Source: Labilithrix sp. | GTDB lineage: Bacteria; Myxococcota_A; Polyangia; Polyangiales; Polyangiaceae | Reading direction: 5' to 3' | DNA: 49,835 nt | Assembly: GCA_019637195.1 (NCBI GenBank) | Contig: JAHBWA010000059.1 | Coordinates: 1-49,835 of the forward strand | Shown: piece by piece, positions 14,982 to 22,859 of the stretch | Layout: every line of letters starts with the position of its first letter | How positions within the stretch are numbered: position 1 is the stretch's first letter | Program-made: the position numbers and the translations under genes | Notes under the pieces: generated by a model | What the model was told of the DNA's origin: nothing | Database searches by the model: none | Seen by the model: the letters and a program-made list of their open reading frames with translations, nothing else

Positions 14982-17153
14982 TCATCGCTTGAAGCGGCCG
15001 CGCGCGGCGCTGCTCGCCTTCGCGCGCGCCGGGCTCTTCGCCCCGCCGGCGGCCGACTTGGTCCGCGCGCCGTTGCGCGAGGCCTTCGCCTTCTTCGGAG
15101 CCCCGGCGTACGGATCGTAGAAGGCGCCGGCGTCGATCGCGCCGTCCTTGCCGGCGAGCGCTTCCATCTTCTTCAACTCGTCGCGCATCCGCGCGGCCCG
15201 CTCGAAATCGAGGTTCTCCGCCGCGCTGAACATCTCGGCCCGGAGCGCCTTGATCTGCTCCGCGAGCTCCGACTCGCGCGAGACGTCGCCCTTCGCCGGC
15301 TTCCCGTTCTTCGGGAGCTTGGGGATCTCGATGTAGTCGGTGGTGCCCGCCGCCGGGTTGATGTTCATGACGGCGCGGATGACCGTCGCGGGCACGATGC
15401 CGTGCTCGGTGTTGTACTTCTCCTGGATCGTGCGTCGCCGGTTCGTCTCCTCGATCGCCCCCTTCATCGCGGGCGTGATCGAGTCGGCGTACATGATGAC
15501 GCGCCCGTTCACGTTGCGGGCGGCGCGGCCGATCGTCTGGATGAGCGAGCGCGGGCTGCGGAGGAAGCCCTCCTTGTCGGCGTCGAAGATCGCGACGAGC
15601 GAGACCTCGGGCAAATCTAGCCCCTCGCGCAGGAGGTTGATGCCGACGAGCACGTCGAACTCGCCGAGCCGGAGATCGCGCAAGATGTCGATACGCTCGA
15701 GCGTGTCGACGTCGGAGTGGAGGTAGCGGATGCGGACGCCGAGCTCGCGGTAGTAGTCCGTGAGGTCCTCGGCCATGCGCTTGGTCAGCGTGGTGCAGAG
15801 GACGCGCTCGTTCTTCGCGGCGCGGTCGCGGATCTCGACGAGGAGATCGTCGACCTGACCAGAGACCGGGCGGACCTCGGTCACCGGATCCATGAGGCCG
15901 GTCGGGCGGATGACCTGCTCGATGAACGCGCCCGCCGCCTTCTGGAGCTCGTACTCGCCCGGCGTCGCGGAGACGTAGATGCAGCGGTGGACGTGGTCCT
16001 CGAACTCCTCGAACTTGAGCGGGCGGTTGTCGAGAGCGCTCGGGAGGCGGAAGCCGTACTCCACCAGCGTCTCCTTGCGCGCGCGGTCGCCGCGGTACAT
16101 CGCCGCCACCTGCGGGATGGTCTGGTGCGACTCGTCGAGGACGAGGAGGAAGTCCTTGGGGAAGTAGTCGATCAGCGTGGGCGGCGGCTCTCCCGCCTTC
16201 CGGTTCGACAGGTGGCGCGAGTAGTTCTCGATGCCGTTGCAGAACCCCATCTGCTCCATCATCTCGATGTCGTAGAGGGTCCGCTGCTCGAGCCGCTGCT
16301 TCTCGAGGAAGCGGCCCTCCTTGTCGAAGAAGTCGAGCCGCTCGCGGAGCCCCTCGCGGATCTCGGAGATCGCGCGGCGCATCTGCTCCTGCGGCGTGAC
16401 GTAGTGCGAGCCCGGGAAGATCGAGTACCGGTCCAGCGCGCCCTTCACCTTGCCGCGGATCGGGTCGACCTCGCGGATCGCCTCGACGGTGTCGCCGAAG
16501 AACTCGATGCGCACCGCCGTCTCGTGCTCGTACGCGGGGAACACCTCGACCACGTCGCCACGCACGCGGAAGGTGCCGCGGTGGAAGTCGACGTCGTTTC
16601 GCTCGTACTGGATGTCGACCAGCATCCGGAGCAGGTTGTCGCGCCGGAACTCCTCACCGACCGCCAGGTTGATGAGGAGGCCGTGGTAGCTCTCCGCCGA
16701 GCCGATGCCGTAGATGCAGCTGACGCTCGCGACGATGATGACGTCGCGGCGCGAGAGCAGCGAGCGCGTCGCCGCGTGGCGCATGCGATCGATCTGGTCG
16801 TTGATGATCGCGTCCTTGTCGATGTACGTGTCGCTCGCCGGGACGTAGGCCTCGGGCTGGTAGTAGTCGTAGTAGCTGACGAAGTACTCGACCGCGTTCT
16901 CGGGGAAGAGCTCCTTCATCTCGCCGTAGAGCTGGGCGGCCAGCGTCTTGTTCGGCGCGAGGATGAGCGTCGGCCTGCCGTACTTCTCGATGACGTTCGC
17001 GACCGTGAACGTCTTTCCCGAGCCGGTGATGCCGAGCAGGACCTGATGCTTCTCGGCCTGAGCGAGGCCCTTCATGAGCTGCTCGATCGCCGCAGGCTGG
17101 TCGCCTTTGGGCTCGAAAGTCGAGGACAGCTTGAAGGGAGATGCGGCGGACAT
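14982..17153 (-). CDS. uvrB: UvrB, excinuclease ABC subunit B
   Basis: Damage-verification helicase of nucleotide excision repair, loading UvrC after handover from UvrA. The 723-aa product has Walker A GITGSGKT (41-48), the Tyr-rich beta-hairpin YFVSYYDYYQPEAYVP (90-105), the DESH helicase box, the C-terminal helicase motifs, and a UVR domain (about 635-670). A 45-residue Lys/Ala/Arg/Ser-rich tail follows, making it longer than the roughly 670-aa norm. ATG at 17153 gives the conserved MSxxxPFKL start. A TTG at 17174 in frame has a better-placed GGGAAG sequence and could add seven residues. Confidence 0.97.
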   Translation of the reverse strand: MSAASPFKLSSTFEPKGDQPAAIEQLMKGLAQAEKHQVLLGITGSGKTFTVANVIEKYGRPTLILAPNKTLAAQLYGEMKELFPENAVEYFVSYYDYYQPEAYVPASDTYIDKDAIINDQIDRMRHAATRSLLSRRDVIIVASVSCIYGIGSAESYHGLLINLAVGEEFRRDNLLRMLVDIQYERNDVDFHRGTFRVRGDVVEVFPAYEHETAVRIEFFGDTVEAIREVDPIRGKVKGALDRYSIFPGSHYVTPQEQMRRAISEIREGLRERLDFFDKEGRFLEKQRLEQRTLYDIEMMEQMGFCNGIENYSRHLSNRKAGEPPPTLIDYFPKDFLLVLDESHQTIPQVAAMYRGDRARKETLVEYGFRLPSALDNRPLKFEEFEDHVHRCIYVSATPGEYELQKAAGAFIEQVIRPTGLMDPVTEVRPVSGQVDDLLVEIRDRAAKNERVLCTTLTKRMAEDLTDYYRELGVRIRYLHSDVDTLERIDILRDLRLGEFDVLVGINLLREGLDLPEVSLVAIFDADKEGFLRSPRSLIQTIGRAARNVNGRVIMYADSITPAMKGAIEETNRRRTIQEKYNTEHGIVPATVIRAVMNINPAAGTTDYIEIPKLPKNGKPAKGDVSRESELAEQIKALRAEMFSAAENLDFERAARMRDELKKMEALAGKDGAIDAGAFYDPYAGAPKKAKASRNGARTKSAAGGAKSPARAKASSAARGRFKR

Positions 17154-17599
17154 GGCGCAGAACGAGCCGGTCAACGTAGCTTCCCTTCCCGACGAACCGC
17201 AAGCAGGAGCGGGCCTACCCGACGAGCCGTCCTGGGCAAAGTTGTCAGCCGTTTGTCAGGATGTTCGAGCCGCGTGAGGCGCGGGCACGGCCCGCGCTCG
17301 GGCGCGAAACAGCTGAGGTATCGTGCCGCCGCGAGCACGACGCCCGAGCGCGATGACGAGCGCGCGGCGAGGCGAGGTCCGCCGAGCGGCGCGGCGCTCC
17401 TCGGTGATGCGCGGCGCGTGACGAGGTGCCCTGGCGCGTGTCGACGCCGGACTCGTCGACGGGCCCGCGTCCCGAGGGCGCGCTGCGCTGCGAGGAGCTC
17501 GGGTGAGGGCGCGACACCGCACGCGAACGCGGCCCGGCGCGGCCTACCCCCCTCGAGCCTGCGCGCGCTCGGTGCGCTACCATCTCTCGAGAGGCAGGG
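17154..17599. other. Intergenic region between uvrB and the kinase gene
   Basis: This 446-bp region separates divergent genes. Near the uvrB side is a direct repeat, TTGTCAG at 17242-17248 and 17253-17259 (11-bp period), about 90 bp upstream of uvrB, which might be a regulator site. No SOS-type palindrome was recognised. The rest shows nothing I can name. Confidence 0.45.
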
Positions 17600-19423
17600 A
17601 TGGGGAAGCTCGGTGAGACGCCCTCGCGCCGACGATACGCGGAGGACGCGCCGACACAGATCGACGCGATCGTTCCGGCGCCGCCGCGCGCGGGCGCGCC
17701 GGCGGCCTCGTTCGTCGCCGCCGCAGACGAGGCCGCCGATACGCGCGAGCCGTCCGAGGCCGGAGGCTCGTCACGCGGGCTCTCGGGGTCCTCGGCGCTC
17801 GTCACCGCGCGCGAGACGCTCGGTCTGCAGGAGGCCAAGCGAACGCGAACGTTCATGTACGTCGCGCTCGGCCTCGCGATCTCCCAGGGCGCCGGGCTCG
17901 CGTTCATCGGCGGCGATCCGATCGCGAAGGGCCTCTTCGTCTTCGCGCTCGGGGTGGTCGTCGTCGCGGCGGCGTGGCTGCTCGTCGCGCTGCGCGACGG
18001 CGACGACGCCTACACGGTCGAGCGCGCGCTCGTCGTCGTCTACGCGACCATCATCGCGGCCTTCAGCGGCATCTACTTCTACGGCGTGTTCTCGCCGGCC
18101 CCCGTCATCGTCCCGCTCGGCGTGCAGTTTTACTGCACCGGTCAGAGCGACAGGGCGAGCGTCTCCGTCATCGCGACGTGCGCGATGGCGTACGCGATCC
18201 TCGCCGGCCTGGTGATGACCGGCGCCATCCCGGATGCCGGCATCGTGAAGGCGAGCGCGACGAACCCTGCCGAGCGCGTCGTCATGCTGCTCCTGGTCGA
18301 GGTCATCTTCGCCGCGGTCTACGTGACGGCCCGCGGCACCCGCGCGGCGACCCTGCACGCGATCGAGCAACACGACGTCGTCGTCCGGAGCCTCGCCCAG
18401 CGGGACGCGCTCCTTCGCGAGGCACGGCACGAGCTCGTCCACGCGATGCGCACCGGCGGGATCGGCCGCTACTCCGGCGAGGTGGTCGGCGCGTTCCGGC
18501 TGGGAGGCCTCATCGGCCGCGGCGCGATGGGCGAGGTCTACGAAGGCGCCCAGCTCGACACGAAGGAGGAGGTCGCGGTCAAGGTGATCCATCCTCACCT
18601 CCTCGCCGAGGACGACGTCGTCGAGCGCTTCCTCCGCGAGGCGAAGATCACGACCTCGCTCTCCGTCCCGAACGTCGTCCGCGTGGTCGCGGCGTCGGCG
18701 GCCGACGCGCCGATCCCGTACCTCGCGATGGAGCGGCTCCACGGCGAGGACCTGGCGACCTTCCTCCGCGACCACAAGCGCATGGCGCCGAAGCAGGCGG
18801 CGAAGATGGTCCGCGAGATCGCCGCCGGGCTCGACGCCGCGCACGCGGCCGGGATCGTCCATCGCGACCTCAAGCCGCGAAACCTCTTCTGCGCGCGCAC
18901 CCGGCGGGGCAAGGAGACGTGGAAGGTCCTCGACTTCGGGGTATCGAAGCTCGACGCCGGCGACGGCACTCTCACGCGCGGTCAGCTCATCGGCACTCCG
19001 GGGTACATGGCGCCGGAGCAAGCGAGCGGGCGCGAGGTCGGTCCGCGCGCCGACGTCTTCGCGCTCGGCGTCGTCGCGTACCGGGCCCTCACCGGCAGCC
19101 CGCCGTTCTCGGCGGACACCAGCGTCGAGATCCTCTCGAAGATTTGCCGCGAGCAGCCGCCGAGGCCGAGCTCGCTCGCGCGGCTCCCGGAGGACGCCGA
19201 CCTCGTCCTCGCGCTGGCGCTCGCGAAGGATCCGCGCGACCGCTTCGCGAGCGCCGGGGCCCTCGCGCTCGCGCTCGACGCCGCGATGCGCGGCCGGATC
19301 GACGCTCGCCTGGCCGCGCGCGCGCACTCGCTCCTCGCGACCCTCCCGTGGGCCGCGGGCCCCGCGTCGTCGCGGGGACACGGCGGCCCCGATCGCGCGC
19401 CCCCTGCCCGTCCCGAACGCTGA
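17600..19423 (+). CDS. Serine/threonine protein kinase with N-terminal multi-pass membrane domain
   Basis: Hanks-type kinase, 607 aa. Residues 1-80 are a soluble, charged, Ala/Pro-rich start. Five or six hydrophobic segments follow (about 84-104, 111-131, 143-163, 165-180, 186-208, 227-244), then a helical linker (250-285) and the kinase (about 297-570): glycine loop GRGAMGEVYEG, Lys328 in VAVK, HRDLKPRN with Asp423, DFG (445-447) and GYMAPEQ. All catalytic residues are present. The membrane part lies before the kinase, opposite to the usual PknB order, so it probably senses within the membrane and signals to the cytoplasm. The next gene begins 23 bp after the stop and is likely co-transcribed. 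Confidence 0.93.
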   Translation: MGKLGETPSRRRYAEDAPTQIDAIVPAPPRAGAPAASFVAAADEAADTREPSEAGGSSRGLSGSSALVTARETLGLQEAKRTRTFMYVALGLAISQGAGLAFIGGDPIAKGLFVFALGVVVVAAAWLLVALRDGDDAYTVERALVVVYATIIAAFSGIYFYGVFSPAPVIVPLGVQFYCTGQSDRASVSVIATCAMAYAILAGLVMTGAIPDAGIVKASATNPAERVVMLLLVEVIFAAVYVTARGTRAATLHAIEQHDVVVRSLAQRDALLREARHELVHAMRTGGIGRYSGEVVGAFRLGGLIGRGAMGEVYEGAQLDTKEEVAVKVIHPHLLAEDDVVERFLREAKITTSLSVPNVVRVVAASAADAPIPYLAMERLHGEDLATFLRDHKRMAPKQAAKMVREIAAGLDAAHAAGIVHRDLKPRNLFCARTRRGKETWKVLDFGVSKLDAGDGTLTRGQLIGTPGYMAPEQASGREVGPRADVFALGVVAYRALTGSPPFSADTSVEILSKICREQPPRPSSLARLPEDADLVLALALAKDPRDRFASAGALALALDAAMRGRIDARLAARAHSLLATLPWAAGPASSRGHGGPDRAPPARPER

Positions 19424-19446
19424 CCCAACGAGAGAGAGAGCCCCGA

Positions 19447-20460
19447 ATGCTGCTGAGCCGTGAATCCCTCCCCTACGACATGTTCGACGTCGCCTACTCC
19501 GACAAGGAGGCGCGCCGCGCCAGGCGGATGGAGAGCATCTACCACGTGGGTCAGGACCGGATCTGGGACGGCCGCGCCGTGCTCGCGGAGCTCATCGAGC
19601 GCCACGGCAAGCCGGCGCTCGCCGCGCGGGAGCGCGGAGCGCTCGCGCAGATCTTCTCGGTCATCATGTGGGGCGAGCTCGCGGCGTGGAAGATCAGCGC
19701 GCAGCTCACCGACGCGATCGTCCCTCTGCCCGGCAAGCTCGCGGCGGCGAGCCAGGTCCACGACGAGGCGCGCCACTTCTACGTGATGCACGACTACCTC
19801 GAGGCGCTCGGCGAGCGGCCGCCCCCGCTCGATCGCTGGTCGCGTCGCGTCCTCTCGCTGACGCTCGGGACCAAGAGCCTCGCCAAGAAGCTCCTCGGCA
19901 TGCAGCTCACGATCGAGACGATCGCGCTCACCATCTTCCAGCGTGTCCGGGAGCTCGAGGTCGAGCCCGTGCTCACGCACCTCTTGCCGTACTACGAGCG
20001 CGACGAGGCGCGCCACGTGGGCCTCGGGATCCAGATGCTGCCGGAGCTGATCGCGAAGATGTCGCTCGCGGAGCGGATCGACCTCGCGGTCTTCCACCTC
20101 GACCTCTACGGCTCGGCGGTGATGAGCCTCAAGTCGCTCGAGCCGGCGCTGCTCTCGATCGGCGTCGATCCGCGGAGCCTCCTCGCCATCGGCTTCCGCA
20201 AGCAGAGCGACATCGACGCGATGCTCCGCGAGGAGTTCCCCGGGTGGCCCGAGGATCCGCCGGAGCAGCGCGCGTTCGCCGGATTCTGCGAGCTCGTCTT
20301 CCCGACGGGCGGCTTCGACGCGAAGGTGCCGATGCGCGAGCGCGTACGCGCGGCGTTCGACGTCGCGCGACGCAAGCGGCCGGGCGTCCTCGAGATCGAG
20401 GCCGAGAAGCGCGCCGCGCGCAGGAGCGACGCGCTCCACCGCGTCGCCGAAGCGAGCTGA
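19447..20460 (+). CDS. Ferritin-like diiron protein (R2/AurF-like fold)
   Basis: The 337-aa helical product has a full set of carboxylate-bridged diiron ligands in the ferritin-like order: Glu77 (MWGEL), Glu107 and His110 (DEARH), Glu157 (TIETI), Glu187 and His190 (DEARH). This pattern is that of ribonucleotide-reductase-R2-like proteins and of AurF-type N-oxygenases. The sequence does not tell which substrate, if any, is oxidised. The ATG follows a purine-rich GAGAGAGAG stretch and lies 23 bp after the kinase gene. No radical Tyr or partner NrdA is evident, so a role in dNTP synthesis is unlikely. Confidence 0.85.
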   Translation: MLLSRESLPYDMFDVAYSDKEARRARRMESIYHVGQDRIWDGRAVLAELIERHGKPALAARERGALAQIFSVIMWGELAAWKISAQLTDAIVPLPGKLAAASQVHDEARHFYVMHDYLEALGERPPPLDRWSRRVLSLTLGTKSLAKKLLGMQLTIETIALTIFQRVRELEVEPVLTHLLPYYERDEARHVGLGIQMLPELIAKMSLAERIDLAVFHLDLYGSAVMSLKSLEPALLSIGVDPRSLLAIGFRKQSDIDAMLREEFPGWPEDPPEQRAFAGFCELVFPTGGFDAKVPMRERVRAAFDVARRKRPGVLEIEAEKRAARRSDALHRVAEAS

Positions 20461-20487
20461 GCTGCCCGCCGTCGTCGAGCGCCTCAA

Positions 20488-20578
20488 GCGCGGACGAGCC
20501 GGTAGCGAGCTTCAGGCCTGGAGGAGCGCGGACGAGCCGGTAGCGAGCTTCAGGCCTGGAGGAGCGCGGACGAGCCGG
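20488..20578. repeat. 38-bp tandem repeat covering the 3' end of the HutF-like gene
   Basis: Two identical 38-bp units (20488-20525 and 20526-20563) are followed by the first 15 bp of a third (20564-20578). The gene's stop codon (20552-20550) lies in the middle unit. The first unit is a copy beyond the stop and carries the same TGA at 20514-20512. The copies are identical, so the duplication is recent or maintained, or it is an assembly artefact. It occupies most of the 89-bp gap between converging genes. Confidence 0.92.
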
Positions 20579-21695
20579 AGAAGACGACGGCGTCGAGGAG
20601 CAACTCCTCTTCGACGAGCGCGAGCGCCGGGTGCTCGCGCTCGACGCGGACGGTGCCTCCGGCGTCCGCGAAGCCGCACGCGATCGCTCCCTCGATCGAG
20701 CCCTCGCGCCAGAGCTGCTCGGCGGGCGTGCCCGACGGCGGCGCGAAGGTCACGCGCGTCCCGGTGCGGAGGCGCGCGAGCGTCTCGAGCGCGCGGAGAT
20801 CGGCGACCGGGTCGGTGATGACGTGGCTGTCGATGCCCGTGCACAGCCGCGCGCCGGACGCGCGGAGCGAGCCGAGGTCCGGCAGCCCGTCGCCGAGGTC
20901 CGCCTCCGTCGTCGCGCACACGCAAGCGAAGGCACGCGCCTGGCCGAGCAGCGCGGCCTCGTGCGGGAGCAGGTGGGTCGCGTGAACGGCCACGAACCGC
21001 GGCGACAGGACCCCGAGCTCGGCGAGCAGCTCGACGGGGCGCTTGCCCGTCTCGGCGACGCACTCGTCGATCTCGCGCGGCTGCTCGGCGACGTGCATGT
21101 GCAGCGGCAGCGACGCGGCGTCCGCGTAGGCCGCGAGCTCGCGGATCCACTCGGGCGGGACGGCGCGCACCGAGTGCGGAGCGACGCCGACCACGACCTC
21201 GGGATCGCCGGCGTACTTCGCGCGGAGCGCGTCGACGTCCCGGAGCACGGCGTCGACGTCGGGATCGCAGAAGCGCTTCTGGCCCGGCTCGGCGTCGCGC
21301 CCGGGCCCGGCGCGGTGGTAGGCGACGCGGAGCAGGGCGATGCGGAGCCCCTCGGCCTTCGCGGCGCGGACGACGGCGTCGCTCATCACCGTACGGTCGT
21401 CGTAGGGCGTGCCGTCGGGCTGGTGCTGGATGTAGTGGAACTCGCCGACCGTGCGGACGCCGGCGCGACGGAGCTCGCGGAAGGCGATCCGGCTGATCGC
21501 CTCGATCGACTCGGGGTCGAGCGCGAGCGCCGCGCGGTACATCGCGCCGCGCCACGACCAGAAGTCCTCGCGCGCCGCGCTCGCGTCGGCGTTGCGCTGC
21601 GCCGCGCCGCGCATCCCGCGCTGGAACGCGTGCGAGTGCGCGGTGGCGAGCGCGGGTAGCTCGAGCCAGCGTCCGTCGGGCGAGAGCGAGAGCAT
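20550..21695 (-). CDS. hutF: HutF-like formimidoylglutamate deiminase, lacking the usual N-terminal strand domain
   Basis: Amidohydrolase-superfamily enzyme resembling HutF, which deiminates N-formimino-L-glutamate to N-formyl-L-glutamate in histidine degradation. Landmarks are HSHAFQR (metal ligands His20, His22), GEFHYIQH, APHSVRAV (His174), HMHVAEQ (His201, Glu204), VHATHL and GIDSH (Asp289); the His201-Asp289 spacing matches HutF. At 381 aa it is about 70 shorter than typical HutF: the N-terminal beta-sandwich strands are missing and the C-terminus ends soon after the barrel. An upstream start giving the missing part is not seen. No other hut genes are near. Substrate remains inferred. 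Confidence 0.82.
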   Translation of the reverse strand: MLSLSPDGRWLELPALATAHSHAFQRGMRGAAQRNADASAAREDFWSWRGAMYRAALALDPESIEAISRIAFRELRRAGVRTVGEFHYIQHQPDGTPYDDRTVMSDAVVRAAKAEGLRIALLRVAYHRAGPGRDAEPGQKRFCDPDVDAVLRDVDALRAKYAGDPEVVVGVAPHSVRAVPPEWIRELAAYADAASLPLHMHVAEQPREIDECVAETGKRPVELLAELGVLSPRFVAVHATHLLPHEAALLGQARAFACVCATTEADLGDGLPDLGSLRASGARLCTGIDSHVITDPVADLRALETLARLRTGTRVTFAPPSGTPAEQLWREGSIEGAIACGFADAGGTVRVEREHPALALVEEELLLDAVVFSGSSALLQA

Positions 21696-21703
21696 GGCGG
21701 CGG

Positions 21704-22255
21704 CTACTGGCGCATCGTCTCGGCGCTGGCGTTCGTCACGTAGAAGTGGCGCGGCCAGTGGCGGTAGAAGCTCCCGCGCAGGATGGGCGCGCCGTCGTTC
21801 GGGTCGACGTCCTCGCCGAACTGCCCCGCGACGCGCACGAGCGAGCCGGCGCCGACCGACCGCTCGCCGACGTCGTCGTCGGGGCGGAGCGGCGCGAGCG
21901 CGTGGACGACGCCGAAGTCGCGAACGCTGACGGTGACGCGGCACGTGTCCTCGTCGTTCGCGTTGGTGCAGAGGTTGCGCGGCTCGAGCCTGCGCACGCT
22001 CAGCGTCAGGTAGGCCGCGCCGCCGGGGCCGGGCGAGCGTCCGGTGACGACGCCGAAGAGCACGGCCGGCGACTTGCGCCAGCTCTCGGGCTCGCGCTGG
22101 TACATGACCGGGTCGTACTCGCGAGCGCCCTTGGTCGCGCTCTCTTCGTCGGACGTCGGGACGTAGTTGGGCGCGTAGCCGTACGGCCCGGCGCCGCGGC
22201 AGGCCCCGAGCCCGAGCACGAGCACCCCGGCGATCGCGTGTACGAGTCGAGTCAT
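21704..22255 (-). CDS. Putative lipoprotein
   Basis: The 183-aa product has a clear lipoprotein signal (lipobox LGAC at about 16-19) and a mature part with a central beta-rich segment that looks OB-fold-like (about 65-165: VVTGRSPG, LTLSVRRLEPR, LVRVAGQF). Two further Cys (near 95 and 104) could form a disulfide. Function unknown. The stop lies 8 bp before the HutF-like start, so the two genes probably share a transcript. Confidence 0.75.
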   Translation of the reverse strand: MTRLVHAIAGVLVLGLGACRGAGPYGYAPNYVPTSDEESATKGAREYDPVMYQREPESWRKSPAVLFGVVTGRSPGPGGAAYLTLSVRRLEPRNLCTNANDEDTCRVTVSVRDFGVVHALAPLRPDDDVGERSVGAGSLVRVAGQFGEDVDPNDGAPILRGSFYRHWPRHFYVTNASAETMRQ

Positions 22256-22331
22256 GCGCGCGTTCTACGCCAAGTCGCCGGCGGAGCAAAGCGCCGGCAG
22301 GCCGAGCTCGGTCCGCGCGGCGCGCGGGTGG

Positions 22332-22337
22332 TAGGGT
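22332..22337 (+). promoter_or_regulatory. Possible -10 element for a leaderless rpiB transcript
   Basis: TAGGGT, preceded by TGG, ends 6 nt before the rpiB ATG (22344), and no Shine-Dalgarno is visible. The distance would put the transcription start at or next to the ATG. Three of six bases match TATAAT, so this is weak. Confidence 0.3.
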
Positions 22338-22343
22338 CTCGCC

Positions 22344-22790
22344 ATGCGCGTCGCCGTCGCCTCCGATCACGCCGGGCTCCCGCTCAAATCGCCGATCCTC
22401 GCGTGGCTGAGCGAGCACGGGCACGAGCCCGTCGACATGGGCGTCTCCAGCCCGGAGCCCGTCGATTACCCCGACGTCATCGCGCCGGCGGCGCGCGCGG
22501 TCGCCGCCGGTGACTGCGATCTCGCCGTCGTGCTCGGCGGCAGCGGGACCGGCGAACAGATCGTCGCCAACAAGGTGCGAGGGATCCGCTGCGTAGAGGC
22601 CACCGAGCCGGTCACGGCGCGCCTCGCCCGCGAGCACAACGACGCGAACGTCCTCTCGATGGGGGCGCGGATCGTCGGCGTCGCCGTCGCCCTCGGATGC
22701 GTCGAGGCGTTCCTCTCCGGAGAGTTCCAGGGAGGCCGTCACGCGCGCCGCGTGGCGAAGATCGCGCAAATCGAGGGCGAATCGGGGTGA
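22344..22790 (+). CDS. rpiB: Ribose-5-phosphate isomerase B (Glu-base, mycobacterial-like type)
   Basis: Interconverts ribose-5-phosphate and ribulose-5-phosphate in the pentose phosphate pathway. The 148-aa product has SDHAG (7-11), the phosphate loop GGSGTGEQIVANK (65-77), and REHNDANVLSMGAR (96-109), the family signatures. At the position of the catalytic Cys of E. coli RpiB there is Gly65, whereas Glu71 matches the catalytic Glu used by the Mycobacterium tuberculosis enzyme. So this belongs to the Cys-less class. Monocistronic by spacing. Confidence 0.93.
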   Translation: MRVAVASDHAGLPLKSPILAWLSEHGHEPVDMGVSSPEPVDYPDVIAPAARAVAAGDCDLAVVLGGSGTGEQIVANKVRGIRCVEATEPVTARLAREHNDANVLSMGARIVGVAVALGCVEAFLSGEFQGGRHARRVAKIAQIEGESG

Positions 22791-22824
22791 GCGACGGCCG
22801 CGCGCGCCATCGCCTCGAGCGGCG

Positions 22825-22852
22825 CGGACAGCGGCCCAGGGCAGGCTATACT
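22825..22852 (+). promoter_or_regulatory. Candidate promoter placing the transcription start at the next ATG
   Basis: CGGACA (22825-22830), a 16-bp spacer and TATACT (22847-22852, five of six matches). Transcription would begin near 22859-22860, exactly at the ATG of the Cys-rich lipoprotein gene, which implies a leaderless mRNA. Confidence 0.45.
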
Positions 22853-22859
22853 CGTGAGA

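Noticed and set aside
17242..17259. SOS (LexA) box upstream of uvrB
   Set aside because: The TTGTCAG direct repeat does not match a LexA palindrome I know for this group.
17771..19381. Minus-strand open frame (536 codons) over the kinase gene
   Set aside because: Antisense to a kinase with all catalytic motifs intact.
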